A DNA stretch of 64,000 nucleotides from Sipunculus nudus (taxonomy: Eukaryota > Annelida > Sipuncula > Golfingiida > Sipunculidae), in contig CM049310.1 of assembly GCA_026874595.1 (NCBI GenBank), positions 70,007,556-70,071,555 on the forward strand, written 5' to 3'. The notes under the pieces are model-generated. The model saw only the letters and a list, made by a program, of their open reading frames with translations, was not told where the DNA came from and did no database searches. Each line of letters starts with the position of its first letter. Position 1 is the stretch's first letter. The translations under genes were made by a program, and so were the position numbers. Positions 12,321-24,904 of the stretch are shown here, one piece after another.

Positions 12321-12515
12321 CTCCATTAGTTATTATAACTATTTGTACAATCCATGTAAAAAAAATAAGTTTATATTATTAATAGTTCTCTCCCTTTTTG
12401 CAAAAAGTCCTTCATTTCATGAGAATATACAAGTGGTTGCGCATGTATATGTATAAATATTGTAATATAAATCTTTGATGCAAATGATATAGTTAAGTGC
12501 TTTGCATATGTACCC

Positions 12516-12518
<3 letters not shown>

Positions 12519-12576
<58 letters not shown>
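12519..12576. repeat. (TA)n microsatellite
   Basis: Uninterrupted AT run. Confidence 0.95.
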
Positions 12577-12579
<3 letters not shown>

Positions 12580-12805
12580 CGGCATATGAAATAAGTTCGC
12601 ATTAATTAGTACCCCCGCCGTAAGGAGGGAGGACAACTAAAATAGTCCACGTCTGTCCGACCGTTTACTGTCCCGTTCTTTCACCAAATATCTCTAAACA
12701 ATAGTTATAGTTTATAGCACTCATGGCTGCCCAAAGGTCTAGAATCCTACCATCAGTTTAGATACCTAATAGTAATAGTAATAGATACCCAAGTTATAGT
12801 AATAG

Positions 12806-13006
12806 CAGAAGCGGATCCAGGGGGGGGGGTCCAGGGGGTCCGGACCCCCCCTTTTTCACCCGAAGCAACCTTTTTTAGGGGGTTTTAGACGTAATTTTGC
12901 AGCCTGGACCCCCCCCTTTTCCAGACGTGATGACCTTTTTTTTAGGATTTTCATAAGTCCTCCTGGGTTGGACCCCCCCTTTTCCTAAATCCTGGATCCG
13001 CCCCTG
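12806..13006. mobile_element. Short non-autonomous DNA transposon (CAGRRGCGGATCCAGG termini)
   Basis: Begins CAGAAGCGGATCCAGG and ends CCTGGATCCGCCCCTG, an inverted pair with two or so mismatches. The 200-bp body is mostly C/G homopolymer blocks (GGACCCCCCC repeated). It sits inside an (AATAGT)n tract spanning about 12768-13110, so the target duplication cannot be read. CAGGGGCGGATC ends are typical of hAT-like miniature elements; the family is inferred. Confidence 0.6.
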
Positions 13007-13017
13007 AATAGTAATAG

Positions 13018-14756
13018 AAGATAAAATGTGGTAATAGTAATAGTAATAGTAACAGTAATATCAGAAATTGAAAGTAATAGTAATATAGTAATAGTAACAG
13101 AACAACTGTAATAGACCCCATGTCTGAGCAGGAGCTGTTAGCATAAAACGTTGCGGGCATATTTCTTGGCCACAACCACGACAGCCATCTATCTCTTGTT
13201 AAAATTATGTGGTTTACAAATTACATCCCCATTGCTCCCAGTTAAAACAAGGTCAGTAGGATATAGGTCCCTAACTACACAGCTAATCACGCATGTTCTT
13301 TTTATCCAGTTTGTATTTTGCAAGTATTTTTAATGTAAAAGGGAATCTAGCCAGGGTATGGAGATATTTGGGTATCATTGATGCCACACTTTCCTAGTTG
13401 AACCAAGGAGTTAATAACATTTTCTTATAAACTGCTTGGTTAAACATATGGCGGGACTATATTTGTGCCTCTGGGCTCTTGTTTCATCAAAGTATTTTTA
13501 TTCGGGGATGAGGGAGGGAGAGAGAGAATACTATCGGTTATAAACGGGAAGGAGCATTTATTCCCCCCCCCCCCCTCCCCCCCCCCCCCTCCATCCAAAA
13601 ATGAATCCTACACCCCTCTTCATCACAATGCCCATATCCTTTGACCGGGGGGGGGGGGGGGTAGGCAAAAATATTCCTGAGATTAATATGGGTTGATTAC
13701 TTAAAAGGTTACTGACGGTAAATCAAATGATCTAATAATCCATTAATTATCCATCACAAAAAAATGCGTAGACCTATCCCTTATCCCCCCCCCCCCCCCC
13801 CCAAACGGTTTATGCGCGTTTATCGGACCATATTATGGCATATACACCTTGAGATATACACTTAACCTTAGAGAACCGCAGAGTTACCTCGACTGCCAAA
13901 GCAAACAACAGGCACAGTGCAATCAAAACGTATAATGCACGTAAACCCACCTTAAACACAACGCGAGGCCGTTCCTGTCAGGGCGCCGGTGATAGGCTGG
14001 TCGTGTGATGTATACTGTATCCCTCCCTCCTGCCGACATCAGGCCACAACCGCACCTCTTAACATGTCACCATATGCCAGGGGCCCTTTGTCTTAAGATA
14101 GCGGGGAACCGTAATAAATGTTACATCAGAGATCATACGATGTCGTAACACCCTTCAATATGGCAGGTCCTTGTTGGTATTAGCTTGAATAATGATAGGC
14201 TGGCGGGCGAAAATGCCTCGATCCTAGCAGGAAAAATTAGAGTGATTGATTATGCGCACGCCGTGTATACCCACGTGTCCCCGGGCGGCCGTGTTTCTGT
14301 TTCATTCAACTACACGTGCATCCGATCGAAATCCGGTGCCAGCGCGCTACGCGTCCACGCATGTAGTTTCTGGGTGCATTGCCAAACACACCACTAACGT
14401 CAGATGTTCCCGAGCCAGTCAGCGCGGGCTTGGTTTGGTTGTCTTGATGACCTATGCAGGCCTGGAATTCATATACATGTATTACTATTAGCACCTGTCA
14501 ATAGCCCTTAAAGCCTGCCATATATAACTTCCCTCCAGCGTGTGTTTTTGTTGACGATCTGATAAGGCCGAGCGCCTCCGTATCAAGAATGTGTACAAGC
14601 CACCCGGTAGCCAGAATATAGGCGCTAGGCATGGGAACAGTAACAGTGAAACATGTGACGTATATTCATTTTATGAATGGACGTGGTGGAGCTTGCACGC
14701 TATTGGTGGATACCTAGACTGGCGATGTTTTATCAAAGAGCCATCCCCCCCCCCCC
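13018..14756. other. Non-coding with homopolymer tracts
   Basis: Contains poly-C/poly-G runs at about 13562-13591, 13646-13661 and 13786-13802. A more GC-rich patch at about 13900-14500 has no recognisable product. Ends in a poly-C run next to the LINE insertion site. Confidence 0.4.
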
Positions 14757-14771
14757 CCCCCGGTCCCATTA
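14757..14771. repeat. Target-site duplication, left copy (LINE)
   Basis: CCCCCGGTCCCATTA, identical to 20579-20593 on the other side of the LINE. The left copy is embedded in a longer poly-C run. Confidence 0.9.
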
Positions 14772-15054
14772 TTTTTTTTTTTTTTTTTTTTTTTTTTTAT
14801 TCATATATACATACAATTACAAACAGTTACAAATACAAACATAATAACATTATACAATACAAACAGGACATTATACAATAACAAGAACTTTACAGACATA
14901 TTAACAACATTTCATACTTAATGATACTTTTTCCTCATAAATAGTATCATACGATATACTATCAAACAATAAAAATTGTAATATAATAATGACTTATTGA
15001 ATGAGGACAGATAACCTCTCATTCATAGCATTTATATACAGTCTAATATATTAA

Positions 15055-18000
15055 TTAAAACAACTGTGGTAATATTTTCCCCCACTTATGGAGATGTACA
15101 TTTAATTTTCCTTTATTCTGAGCTATTTCATATTCAATATTTTGCAATAGTTTCAATTTATTAATAAAACACGCAAATAAATTAGTGTCAGGGTCATTTC
15201 TTTTTAAATAAATAACCATTTTGTAGGTCATAATAAGCTGATTCAGCAAGAGGTTTTCCTTAACAGGTAATACCCCGAACAATATAGTTGTGACATTAAG
15301 AGAAGGCAAATATATATTCGCTGTTTTCAGCCATGTCTGAATTCCAAAGTATACATTTTTGGACACAAAGCATTCACAGAACAAATGAATCACCGTTTCG
15401 TATTCAAGAAAACAATATGAACACCGCGGACTGTCAGAAAGATTCCACTTGTAAAGCAGAGAGTTGACAGGTAAATAGTTATGTAAAATCTTATATTGGA
15501 ATTCCCTGCTATACATATCAAGTGAAATTTGATGGGCTGCAACATAATATTGTGTAAATTGTTCACAACTAATTTCCCCTCTTTCAGCCCACTTCTTTAA
15601 TGTTGTTGACTGAGTGCTCTTCTTTTTGATAAGTGAATCATACACCCTTTTAGATGTAATCTCTGCTAAATCAATAATTCCGGTATCTGTAACAACACAC
15701 TGTCCTCTAGTTTCTACAAACTCTTCTGATATACATAAACTAATCCAGTCTTGAGGTATTGAACCTATAACAGATCTCAATGACAAATACTTGCTAAATG
15801 ATAATGGTGGGTACCTTACCCTCAATTCGTGCCAAGTACACACATAACCATTATTTGTTAAAAGGTCTTTCACCGTTCTTATGTTTAAGCTATCAAAATA
15901 TTTTACAAAAAAAGACTTTTTATTGAACTTCAGATAACAATTATTCCACAAAGGTTGTAAGATAACTTCCTGGGCTGATTCAGGGTATTTTTTAACAAAA
16001 TATGACCACTCTTTCAGGCATTCCTTATAAAATGGCAACATTTGACATGGAATTCTCTTTATATCAAAATTCATTGAAATTGCATCTTTACCTCCAATTG
16101 CTTTCAAATAGTACTGAGGTATTGTTTTCCATGTTCTATCTGAACCTGTGGTTAATTTTTTTATCCACATTACATACTGAGTTTTTAATCTTGTACCAAC
16201 ATCTGGGAAGCTCAAACCTCCCCGGTCATAGGACCCAATGACTGTCTCATATTTGACTTTAGGTCGCTTACCCTTCCATAGAAACTGTCTCATGAGTAAT
16301 GTGATATTATTAATAAATATTGTTGGTGCGGTGCACATATTACAAACATACAAAATCTTTGGTAAGGCTAAAGTTCTACAAATTTCTGTACGTCCAAATA
16401 TTGTAAGGTTTCTAGTTGACCAAATGTTAAACAGTAACTTAAGTTTTTCCTCCACTGTCTGAAAGTTGTACTTATAACAAAGTTCTTCATTGTATGTGTA
16501 CCATATCCCAAGAATTTTAATAGCAGATTTTGTTAATTTAACCCATTTACATGAAATTGGTGTTTCCTCCTTTTTCTTCCATTTTCCTAACCAAGCTGCA
16601 TCTGATTTTTCATAATTCACTTTTAATGAAGTATAATTAGCAAATGTGTCAATTATTGATATCAAATATTTAAATGACTCCACATTGGACAGGAAAAAAG
16701 TAACATCATCAGCAAATATTGTTAGTTTTACTTCATTGCTACCTATATAAATGCCTTTTACATTTTTTTCTGATCTAACCATATGCATTAAGATTTCTAT
16801 CACAAGAATGAACAAATATGGTGCAATTGGATCACCTTGCTTAGTACCTCTTGACACAGGAAAATATCTGGTTGAATATCCGTTATTTAAAACACAACTT
16901 TGTGAACCTGTATGAATTAATTTTATCCAGTTGATAAACATTGGTCCAAATCCATACCGTTTCAATACCGATAGCATAAACACATGATCTACGGAATCAA
17001 AAGCTGCAGCGAAATCAGCACCAAACAATATTCCAGTTATGTTTTCTACTTCACAATATTCAATCATATCTGATATAAGGCGTACTGAGTCCCCTATGTA
17101 GCGTCCTGGAACAAATGCATTTTGATCCATATCAACCAATTTATTCAGAACTTTACTTAAACGTGCTACAAGTATTTTACTAAGGATTTTACAGTCAACA
17201 TTTATTAAACTGATGGGTCTCCATGAATTTATGAATCTTACATCTTTTCCAGGTTTCTCAAGAAGAGTGATTACGGACTGTTTTTGACTTGTAGTCAGTT
17301 CACCAAAATTATAACATTCATTAAGACATGTAGTCAAATAACTTCCTAATTCACTGAAGAAGCATAAATAAAATTCTTTGCAAAGCCCATCATTTCCAGG
17401 AGTCTTGTTATTCGCCATAGATTTTAATGCATTGTGTACATCAGTTATAGTAATCATACCTTCACACAACTCTGCTTCATCTGTACTTAATACTGGTAAG
17501 TTAGAGCAACTATCTAAAAAATGTTCACAATCATTAAAGCTTTTATCTATATGTCTCTCATATCTTTTACAGTAAAAATTATATATTTCTTTCATAATAT
17601 TTTCCTGATTTGTTACCTCATTTCCATCGATAAGTAATTTTCTAATACAAGTTTTATTCTTATTTCTCCTTTCCAAGTTTACAAAGTATTTATTATTTCT
17701 TTCACCTTGCTCATGCCATTGTGCTCTTGACCTTATTATAATTCCTTCCGTTATTTTATTATAGCATTCCTCCAATTCATTCTTGATCTTTTCATATTTT
17801 TCTAAGTTTTCATGACTCGGATTACTACTGATGGCACATTCCATTTCTTTTACTTCTTTTTCTAATGAAAGGTATCTATCTTTAAATCTTCTATTCTTTT
17901 CTTTAGAATAAGTAATTGTAAACTTCCTAATGCTATATTTCAGATACTCCCATTTACCTCGTGCATCTAGCTCTGAGTGATCTAACTCCTGCTTTGTTGT

Positions 18001-18894
18001 AACAATATACTCCTTCATCTTGTTTATATAATTTATATCTTTGATAAGTGAACAATTAAATTTCCAGAAGGAAGGCCCATGTTTATCAGTGTTCAGTGAC
18101 CTAAGTGCCAGATGTACAGCTGAATGATCCGAGCCAACACTGGGTATAATATCACAGTGTGAAATATAGGGTTGCAGAGACGATGACACTAAAAAGAAAT
18201 CTAATCTCCGTTGTGTAAGTGGACATAATCGTCTCCAGGTGAATTTTTTAACTTTTGGGTTTCGAACTCTCCAGATATCACATATATTTAATAATTCCAT
18301 AGTCCTCTTAATCATGTCGACTGTTTTTGACTTAAGCGTAAAATTACCTCCATCAGCATCCTCATCAGAAAAGCAAAAATTAAAGTCTCCACCCCAAATT
18401 ATCTTAGTATTTTCGTCGGGCTGAAAATTATCATTTATTATATTATAAATATTCTCGTAACATAATAATTGCTCAGTCTCACTGTTAGGACCATAAACGT
18501 TAATCAGCAAAAAGTGTGACCCTTGAATGATACAATATAGCATGACAAATCTTCCTGCATCGTCCACTTTACTATCCAACAATGTGAATTCTAGTTTTGA
18601 CCCAATTAAGGTTAATGTTCCCCTGGCCTGATTTGTACCATGGGAAAAGAAACTATGACCCCTCCATTGGTGTTTCCATGCTTGTTCACATTTTGTATCA
18701 GAATGGGATTCCTGAATAAAACATATACCTTTATCCAATCCTTGTTTATGACACCAATTAAATAATTTCCTTCTTTTAATATAATTCCTAATCCCATTAG
18801 CATTAACACTCAGAATCTTAAAATTCATCACTGATATTTCATTTGTTGAAGTAGAACCTTCTATTATTACAGGAATAAAATATGGTACTTGCAC
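15055..18894 (-). CDS. LINE ORF2 protein: endonuclease plus reverse transcriptase
   Basis: A 1,279-residue open frame. An apurinic-type endonuclease domain spans about 23-265: SVNANGIR at 29-36, the catalytic QESH (Glu62), INVYGPN at 131-137, GGDFNF at 168-173 and GSDHS at 254-258. Reverse transcriptase spans about 480-780: SWRPISLINVDCKILSK, GADFAAAFDSVDH (Asp627), GTKQGDPIAPY and the FADD catalytic box at 727-730. Near residue 1160 lies a CSYC-x7-H-x3-C-type motif, as in L1-like ORF2 C termini. The true start may be Met23 (MNFKILSV). It would nick target DNA and copy the element RNA by target-primed reverse transcription. All catalytic residues I can recognise are present. Confidence 0.95.
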   Translation of the reverse strand: MQVPYFIPVIIEGSTSTNEISVMNFKILSVNANGIRNYIKRRKLFNWCHKQGLDKGICFIQESHSDTKCEQAWKHQWRGHSFFSHGTNQARGTLTLIGSKLEFTLLDSKVDDAGRFVMLYCIIQGSHFLLINVYGPNSETEQLLCYENIYNIINDNFQPDENTKIIWGGDFNFCFSDEDADGGNFTLKSKTVDMIKRTMELLNICDIWRVRNPKVKKFTWRRLCPLTQRRLDFFLVSSSLQPYISHCDIIPSVGSDHSAVHLALRSLNTDKHGPSFWKFNCSLIKDINYINKMKEYIVTTKQELDHSELDARGKWEYLKYSIRKFTITYSKEKNRRFKDRYLSLEKEVKEMECAISSNPSHENLEKYEKIKNELEECYNKITEGIIIRSRAQWHEQGERNNKYFVNLERRNKNKTCIRKLLIDGNEVTNQENIMKEIYNFYCKRYERHIDKSFNDCEHFLDSCSNLPVLSTDEAELCEGMITITDVHNALKSMANNKTPGNDGLCKEFYLCFFSELGSYLTTCLNECYNFGELTTSQKQSVITLLEKPGKDVRFINSWRPISLINVDCKILSKILVARLSKVLNKLVDMDQNAFVPGRYIGDSVRLISDMIEYCEVENITGILFGADFAAAFDSVDHVFMLSVLKRYGFGPMFINWIKLIHTGSQSCVLNNGYSTRYFPVSRGTKQGDPIAPYLFILVIEILMHMVRSEKNVKGIYIGSNEVKLTIFADDVTFFLSNVESFKYLISIIDTFANYTSLKVNYEKSDAAWLGKWKKKEETPISCKWVKLTKSAIKILGIWYTYNEELCYKYNFQTVEEKLKLLFNIWSTRNLTIFGRTEICRTLALPKILYVCNMCTAPTIFINNITLLMRQFLWKGKRPKVKYETVIGSYDRGGLSFPDVGTRLKTQYVMWIKKLTTGSDRTWKTIPQYYLKAIGGKDAISMNFDIKRIPCQMLPFYKECLKEWSYFVKKYPESAQEVILQPLWNNCYLKFNKKSFFVKYFDSLNIRTVKDLLTNNGYVCTWHELRVRYPPLSFSKYLSLRSVIGSIPQDWISLCISEEFVETRGQCVVTDTGIIDLAEITSKRVYDSLIKKKSTQSTTLKKWAERGEISCEQFTQYYVAAHQISLDMYSREFQYKILHNYLPVNSLLYKWNLSDSPRCSYCFLEYETVIHLFCECFVSKNVYFGIQTWLKTANIYLPSLNVTTILFGVLPVKENLLLNQLIMTYKMVIYLKRNDPDTNLFACFINKLKLLQNIEYEIAQNKGKLNVHLHKWGKILPQLF

Positions 18895-19331
18895 CTATTT
18901 CTATAAATCCATAAGTTCATGAATAATTGTAAACACAAAGTTAAATATATGTGTGAATATCTTATTTTCAGCCTACAGAAATATCTTTGTAACCAATTAT
19001 AAAGGGAAAATGTGATGCTTCCAAACTGGTGAACATGTAGTTTAGATTTAGTGTATTTTATCATTTCACCACTTTTACATTGAGTCGCAAGTATCATATA
19101 AACACATAGAAGACACGAACAAGTGACCCAGAACACAAGGTGACATAAATATACATAAGACATACTGTGGTACCTGGTAGCTTGGACCAGTACACCCAAA
19201 AATAATATTTTGATAATGATGATAATAATAATTATATTAATACGAAAAGGGAAAGCTATGATCTGTTCAAGGCGTTCTAATATATTCTCATTTCATGTAT
19301 AAACAATACAAACTTCCAACGCCCTTTCAGA

Positions 19332-20147
19332 TTACTTCATTACCACATCCAGCTGATCTCCATACTTGACCCTAAACACTTTATTATCCCTCCCTTTGAC
19401 AAACACCTTCCCATCCCACGTCCATGCATCAGAGACACGTTGATCCTTTTTTACTCTATTAAACATTTTTTGCATTTCAGCACACATATCATCAACTATG
19501 ATTATTCCGCTATTTTTCAACTGCTTCCTGGCTTTCAATACAGAAAGCTTTTCATCCCTAGACATAAATTTTACAATAATAGCCCTGTCGGAGTCATGTC
19601 GATGTGTCCCCACCCTATGTGCCACATCTATAGATCTTTCTTCTACCTTTACATTCAATTTATTTTGAAAAATTGAAATGGCTACTTTCCTTGTATCCTC
19701 AGTTTTATCTTTATCAATGACCCCAAGTATCCTAATATTACACCTTCTAGAGTATTGCTCATTATTCACAGCATTAATTTTTGCCTCTCTTGCCATGTTT
19801 TTTGTCTGTTCACATTCGTTTTTCAGTGCAATGTTTTCCTGCTTTAAACTGACTACCACATTCTCCAGTTCACTTATTTTATTTTCAAGAGGCTTTACAC
19901 ATTTTTCCATTATTGTTTCCTCTATTTCTGTCACAATGGATTTTCTTATCTCTGTCAAGATTTCTTTTTTGAAACTTTCTAACATTTGAAACATACGTTC
20001 CTCTGTGAGAGATCCCATACTGTCCTCTATTACACTATCATCAAGGTTAAGTGATGGCAAACGTTTGTGCTTTTTTGATACAACAGATGAATCTGATGAG
20101 GAGCTAGAGAGATCAGACCTGGTCCTTTTAAACTCTTCCTTTGGCAT
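19332..20147 (-). CDS. LINE ORF1 protein: coiled coil plus RRM-like RNA-binding protein
   Basis: A 271-residue frame upstream of ORF2 on the same strand. A Ser-rich, basic N terminus (residues 10-30) precedes a long heptad-like coiled coil (about 48-125, rich in Glu, Lys, Leu and Ile). Then comes an RRM-like block starting RRCNIRILGV (about 134), with IDVAHRVGTHRHDSDRAIIV and a basic C-terminal domain. This is the layout of L1 ORF1p, which forms trimers and chaperones element RNA. The frame is intact from Met to stop. Identification rests on architecture and the IR-I-G / AHR-G motifs. Confidence 0.9.
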   Translation of the reverse strand: MPKEEFKRTRSDLSSSSSDSSVVSKKHKRLPSLNLDDSVIEDSMGSLTEERMFQMLESFKKEILTEIRKSIVTEIEETIMEKCVKPLENKISELENVVVSLKQENIALKNECEQTKNMAREAKINAVNNEQYSRRCNIRILGVIDKDKTEDTRKVAISIFQNKLNVKVEERSIDVAHRVGTHRHDSDRAIIVKFMSRDEKLSVLKARKQLKNSGIIIVDDMCAEMQKMFNRVKKDQRVSDAWTWDGKVFVKGRDNKVFRVKYGDQLDVVMK

Positions 20148-20578
20148 ATTTTACAAAGATCATTTTGGCACTTTAAACAACATCATGTGAAAAATATTAC
20201 TGGCCCAAGCTGACCATGAACATTCAGGCCACCATGTTATAACACAGAGCGTTCAGGTACCATAACAAAGCCCACCCTGGTGTGCACTTGCTGACCACTT
20301 GTAGTCAATGGTGAATGAAAGCACCTATTGAAAACTGTCAACCAAATAACACAATGAACAAGTGAAATTTTCCACCCTATCCCAATTTTAACTTGCTAAT
20401 TTACCACACAAATAATTCACATATGAAGCCAAAATAAACAAATCTCTTTTTTTAGCACCTAAAGTGTTTCTCTGTAAGTTTTAATGGAATTTACTTGCCT
20501 TTAACCTGCCAAATTAATGAAAAAATCTCTTCCCTCTCAGAGCACACCTCTTGCCTGCTTGAGTGCACACCAGGGACT

Positions 20579-20593
20579 CCCCCGGTCCCATTA
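20579..20593. repeat. Target-site duplication, right copy (LINE)
   Basis: CCCCCGGTCCCATTA, the copy next to the element's 5' end; the left copy is at 14757-14771. Confidence 0.9.
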
Positions 20594-23500
20594 CGATAAT
20601 ATATCGCTTACAGTGTATAAAGACCATATCAGACCATATCAAATACGAATACCGATACATAATGGTGGTTTTATTAAATCAACTAAAAAACCAAGACCCC
20701 TCCCTTTCTCATCCTAAATATATGGACCTTTATAGGCCTACTTGCAATGACAGAATCCATCAATAAATATAATGGCCCTAATTTAAAATTTCCAATTGCA
20801 ATAAATCAGTATTTTAGTCCTGGAGTGGCGTAATTTGTCATTAAATATATTTGAACAGGAATATACAAAATAATATCTTCGGTTAATAAATTGATCTCCT
20901 GTTTGAACATACATGTTGAAGCACGCGCCTATACCTTTTCAACACATGCAAAATTCAGAATATATAGACAACTTACAGTAAAAGAAACAGGGGACTTTTA
21001 AATTATTAATACAATGGCACAGATAACAGTCATCTTTAAGCATATCTGTCACAGGAGCATGACAATTAAACATATAAATTAAGCCAAACACACTCGTAAA
21101 ATTTTAACTTGTGTACAGTGACACATCAGCCTCTATAGTCATGGCAAGCGTGACTGCCTAATTACATTACTCATATCTGTACAGACTTCAGGTCACCAAA
21201 ACTATTGGAGCATACCATATAATTTCTTAAGCCTCATTGTTAGTCCTAGGCCACAGATTTGCAAATGATATCTTGACCTTATACCCAAGGCCATACATTT
21301 TATAGACGATTTCCCATTATCGCTCAGTTGCGGTGTGTGTGTGTGTGTGGGGGGGGGGTGGCCCTTGCAACATGTGGGGGGAGGCAGGGGACACTTCCAC
21401 TGAAAGCTTAGCGAATACAAACCCCTTTATCTATATTATTCCTGATCTTGACCTAAAGGTGACTTTAAGTATACGTTTATATTATTAAACTCGTCGACTA
21501 GCTTTTGGACTCATAATTCATATATATCGTCAGTTGAAGATTAAAATCAATAAAGAGTAAATAAAAATCATAAAATATTACATCTCTAGTATTACTGCAA
21601 TGTGTGTATTTTGACATGAAGTTCAGGTTCTACACTTTCCTGTCTGGATTTACTGTTACAAAACGGGGTGTCAGATTTCCCTGTACCGGTATATGCTGAA
21701 CAAAGGTACTGATTTAATGAACAAGCGTTGTATATTTTATTTAATCTAGTAATATAATCTCCAGGTATATTCTTTCACACCCCGAAGGAATGGACATGCC
21801 AGGTTCTTTTCAATGGTGAACTAAACCAACTGAAACTCAAACATACACTCAAAAAAAAAATAAAAAAGACGTGAGTAGCAAAAACGATAAAGGTATATTA
21901 AATTCATAATTTCAATTCTCTGAGGTTCTCCTGAGAGGCGTTCCCCACACATAATAAGAAGATCCGTATAGTCCATGTGATTACACAAATACACTGAGTC
22001 CTGTTTAATCCTAAATGCACACTACACACGGAAAGCATCTTTGCCACGCGGCTGCTGATCACATGATCATTGCGCACGTGACTTTCGTATGCACTCCTCT
22101 AATCCAGGCCACTTAATACTGTATACACAGGCACTCACTAGGGCTGCTCTGCTCTAAACGGAACTGGCTTGATACAGTCTCCACTGAAGAAGCGCTAGCC
22201 ATACAAGGCGAAATCCTGACAGATAGGCTCACAACCTTCTCTGTAACAACACTCTGTCACTGCAGTATATCCAGTATATAGATGTATCCAGCACTCTGTA
22301 CCCGAATATGCCACCGCGCTCGACAACATTCAATACCATACACAAAGATCAGCGTGTCAATTGTCCTGGTCTGTTTGCTGGGCTTCACCACGGCAGAAAC
22401 ACATCGACCGTTTACAAGTCCTGCTGTAAATACGACACTATCAAGTCCGTTAGAGATCTACGTTGGTATCCCGCAGACACTGACGTTCTATACACCAGGA
22501 AATCGACACTCAGCTGATCAGACAGTCTAGGAACCTCCTCTGGACCGACAGACAAACAGTATGACTTCAACATCTAGCGCATTGACTTAGGAATTTGTGT
22601 CGTTTCTCTAGCGTCTACGACTTTATACGCCTGTTTACACCCAGCCGCCTTTGGCCTATCGCCTCACAATATTATGCAGCCTGTCATTAGTTGTATGAAT
22701 ACTAAAATGGACACACCTCCTTGGACCAAAACATTGGAAAAATTAAGTATGCAGGTGCGTTGCCTTTGAAGTCTACAGTAAACAATGCTACTACAGATAA
22801 CTGACCAATTCTCGTGGAATTACAACTGAACTGAAACCAACAACAAATAAAACACCTGGGTTCTCTAAACTTACGTTCTCACATTAACAGCGATGCTTGA
22901 CACTATATATTAATGTACAACAAATTATAAAAACAATCATCTGGTAATGCTATCCTTACTTGAATGTGCAATAAAATTAGCAAGTCACAGTTCTCTTGTG
23001 ACATATTCTGCTCTTTCAAAAAAATTTTTGTAATGAATATTACGATTTTAAATCACCTAACAGTTCAACTATAGGTCAAAGCATTTTCCTTAGGTAATAA
23101 GTTACATGGGCGCAAAAGTGGGCCCCCCCCCCCCCCACCCCCACCCCCCCCCCCCACACACACTTTTTTCAATCAGGGGTTACATAGTATCTTATATCAG
23201 CCCTCCACCAACCACACATATTTTGCTAGATATAGGAATGTCATTTTGCCATAATGTTGCCATAATTTCAATTGTTGGTTTCTGAAGCTGAATATTCCGT
23301 TACTTTAAACCTAAACTGCTTCATAATTCCTAAAAATTAGAATGAAAACTAAAAAAATGTTCCACAATATAAGATGTGATACCTCCTCCCCGTATAACCT
23401 CTTCGGTTGTTCCACATCCTCGAGAGCACCCCCTCCCCCCCCCCCCCCTTAGAGAATTGGGTTCTGGATCCAACACTAATGACATTTTTTAATTGAGAAA

Positions 23501-24904
23501 ATATGAATGGAGATTAAGTTTAAATATGGTATTGATCCTCTGGTTAGGTGCCTGCCTATTTTTGTAAGCGGATACATGATATATTATGAATTATATATAA
23601 CTTTAAATAACAGCAGCGTTTCATTTGAATATTTCCCCGGGGAACACCTGACTATATACAAGGGACTCGTGCATGACTTCCTCGCTTCTAATTCTGTACC
23701 AATTTATCCCTCATTACGACACTCGCTGACTGACCACGTTTTTGCTTTTGTTCCTTTTTTTTAAATAACCCCAACGTTCCCTACACAAACGAGTCCGACT
23801 ATATGCTTACGTTTCCCAATTTTATGTGTGTTAAACCAGTACATGTACTTAAGTAAGTCGAAGTCCCATGCTGCTAAGTGTATTAACAGCACCCCCCCCC
23901 CCCCCTTCCTCTATACCCCTCTCCGTCTCTTGCGCTCTATTTATAGATTATTAGAGATAAGGAGGATCATAGATAGATTTCTTTATAAACCAGAGTCAGT
24001 CACATCGAAGGCAAAGTATGGTATCTCGACAAAAGAAAGAAATATTTAAGTGAGCAAATATTTGTGTTCCATGTTAAGATATAGCATGGATTAATTAAAA
24101 GAAGCAAGTCTGAAAGCCTAACACTGAAAGTAGACCTATCAACACCTGCGTCGTCAGACAGCACCTCGGGATAAGTGTCAGTTTTCATGTTCATTCAAAA
24201 AGTATGAAATTATTTGTTCTATAAAACATTTAATGTATTTGCCATTTGAATAATTTTAACTTTTCTTTCTTCAGTAAGCGGAAGTCCACCTAAGAAACAG
24301 AGAATAACTCATTCTATGAATTCTCTTTACCTTTATATATCGGTGAAGGTACAGGTCCGAGAAAGACTATAATACCGCCGCGTACTTTATTTTACAGCAG
24401 GTAAAATACCTGTCTGAAAATAAAAGCAATACACCTATTATAAATCATGTCCACTTGAGGTCACTCCGTGCATGTACCCAACCCCCAGTTGAGGATGTTT
24501 GCGTCATGTGTCTGATGTATAAAATGGTATAATTTCTTTGTCTACCAAACCGCAACGGATGTTTGCGTCATAATGTAGCAGTGAAATTACTGTTACCCCG
24601 CTTGACTGCCCTGCCAGCCGTGCACAGCTGTATATCTGACTCATTTGGACGGGATGGCACGCACATGCACGCCATCTATCTTTGGCAAACTCAACTAATT
24701 AATATGCTTCCATGCAGTCAGCACCTGGGTCTTGGTGTAATATCATACGTGAAAAAGCGCTTCAAATTCATCTCTAAATAGCCATATATTTTATATATCT
24801 ATTATCAAGGTATTTAACATTCAATCAAAGATTATGTATAAACTAAATTATAAAAGTCACATGGAAATATGAAAAATGTATTTAAACATTTCATTGGACT
24901 TTTA
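20594..24904. other. Largely non-coding
   Basis: Holds a (GT)n(G)n tract near 21332-21359, poly-C/CA tracts near 23124-23164 and 23431-23449, and poly-C near 23891. At 22282-22530 an 82-codon frame contains a signal-peptide-like stretch (VSIVLVCLLGFTTAET), with no recognised domain. No gene model could be built. Confidence 0.35.

Larger units (their letters stand above)
14772..20578 (-). mobile_element. Full-length non-LTR retrotransposon, L1/Tx1-like
   Basis: The element reads on the minus strand: 5' UTR (20578-20148), ORF1 (20147-19332), 437-bp spacer, ORF2 (18894-15055), 3' UTR (15054-14799) and a 27-nt poly(A) tail, seen as T at 14772-14798. Perfect 15-bp target-site duplications bracket it. 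Both ORFs are open over their expected lengths and the poly(A) is uninterrupted, which argues for a young insertion. The order of domains (ORF1p with coiled coil and RRM; ORF2p with AP endonuclease, reverse transcriptase and a Cys/His motif) is that of the L1 superfamily; Tx1 versus L1 clade cannot be settled by eye. Confidence 0.93.
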
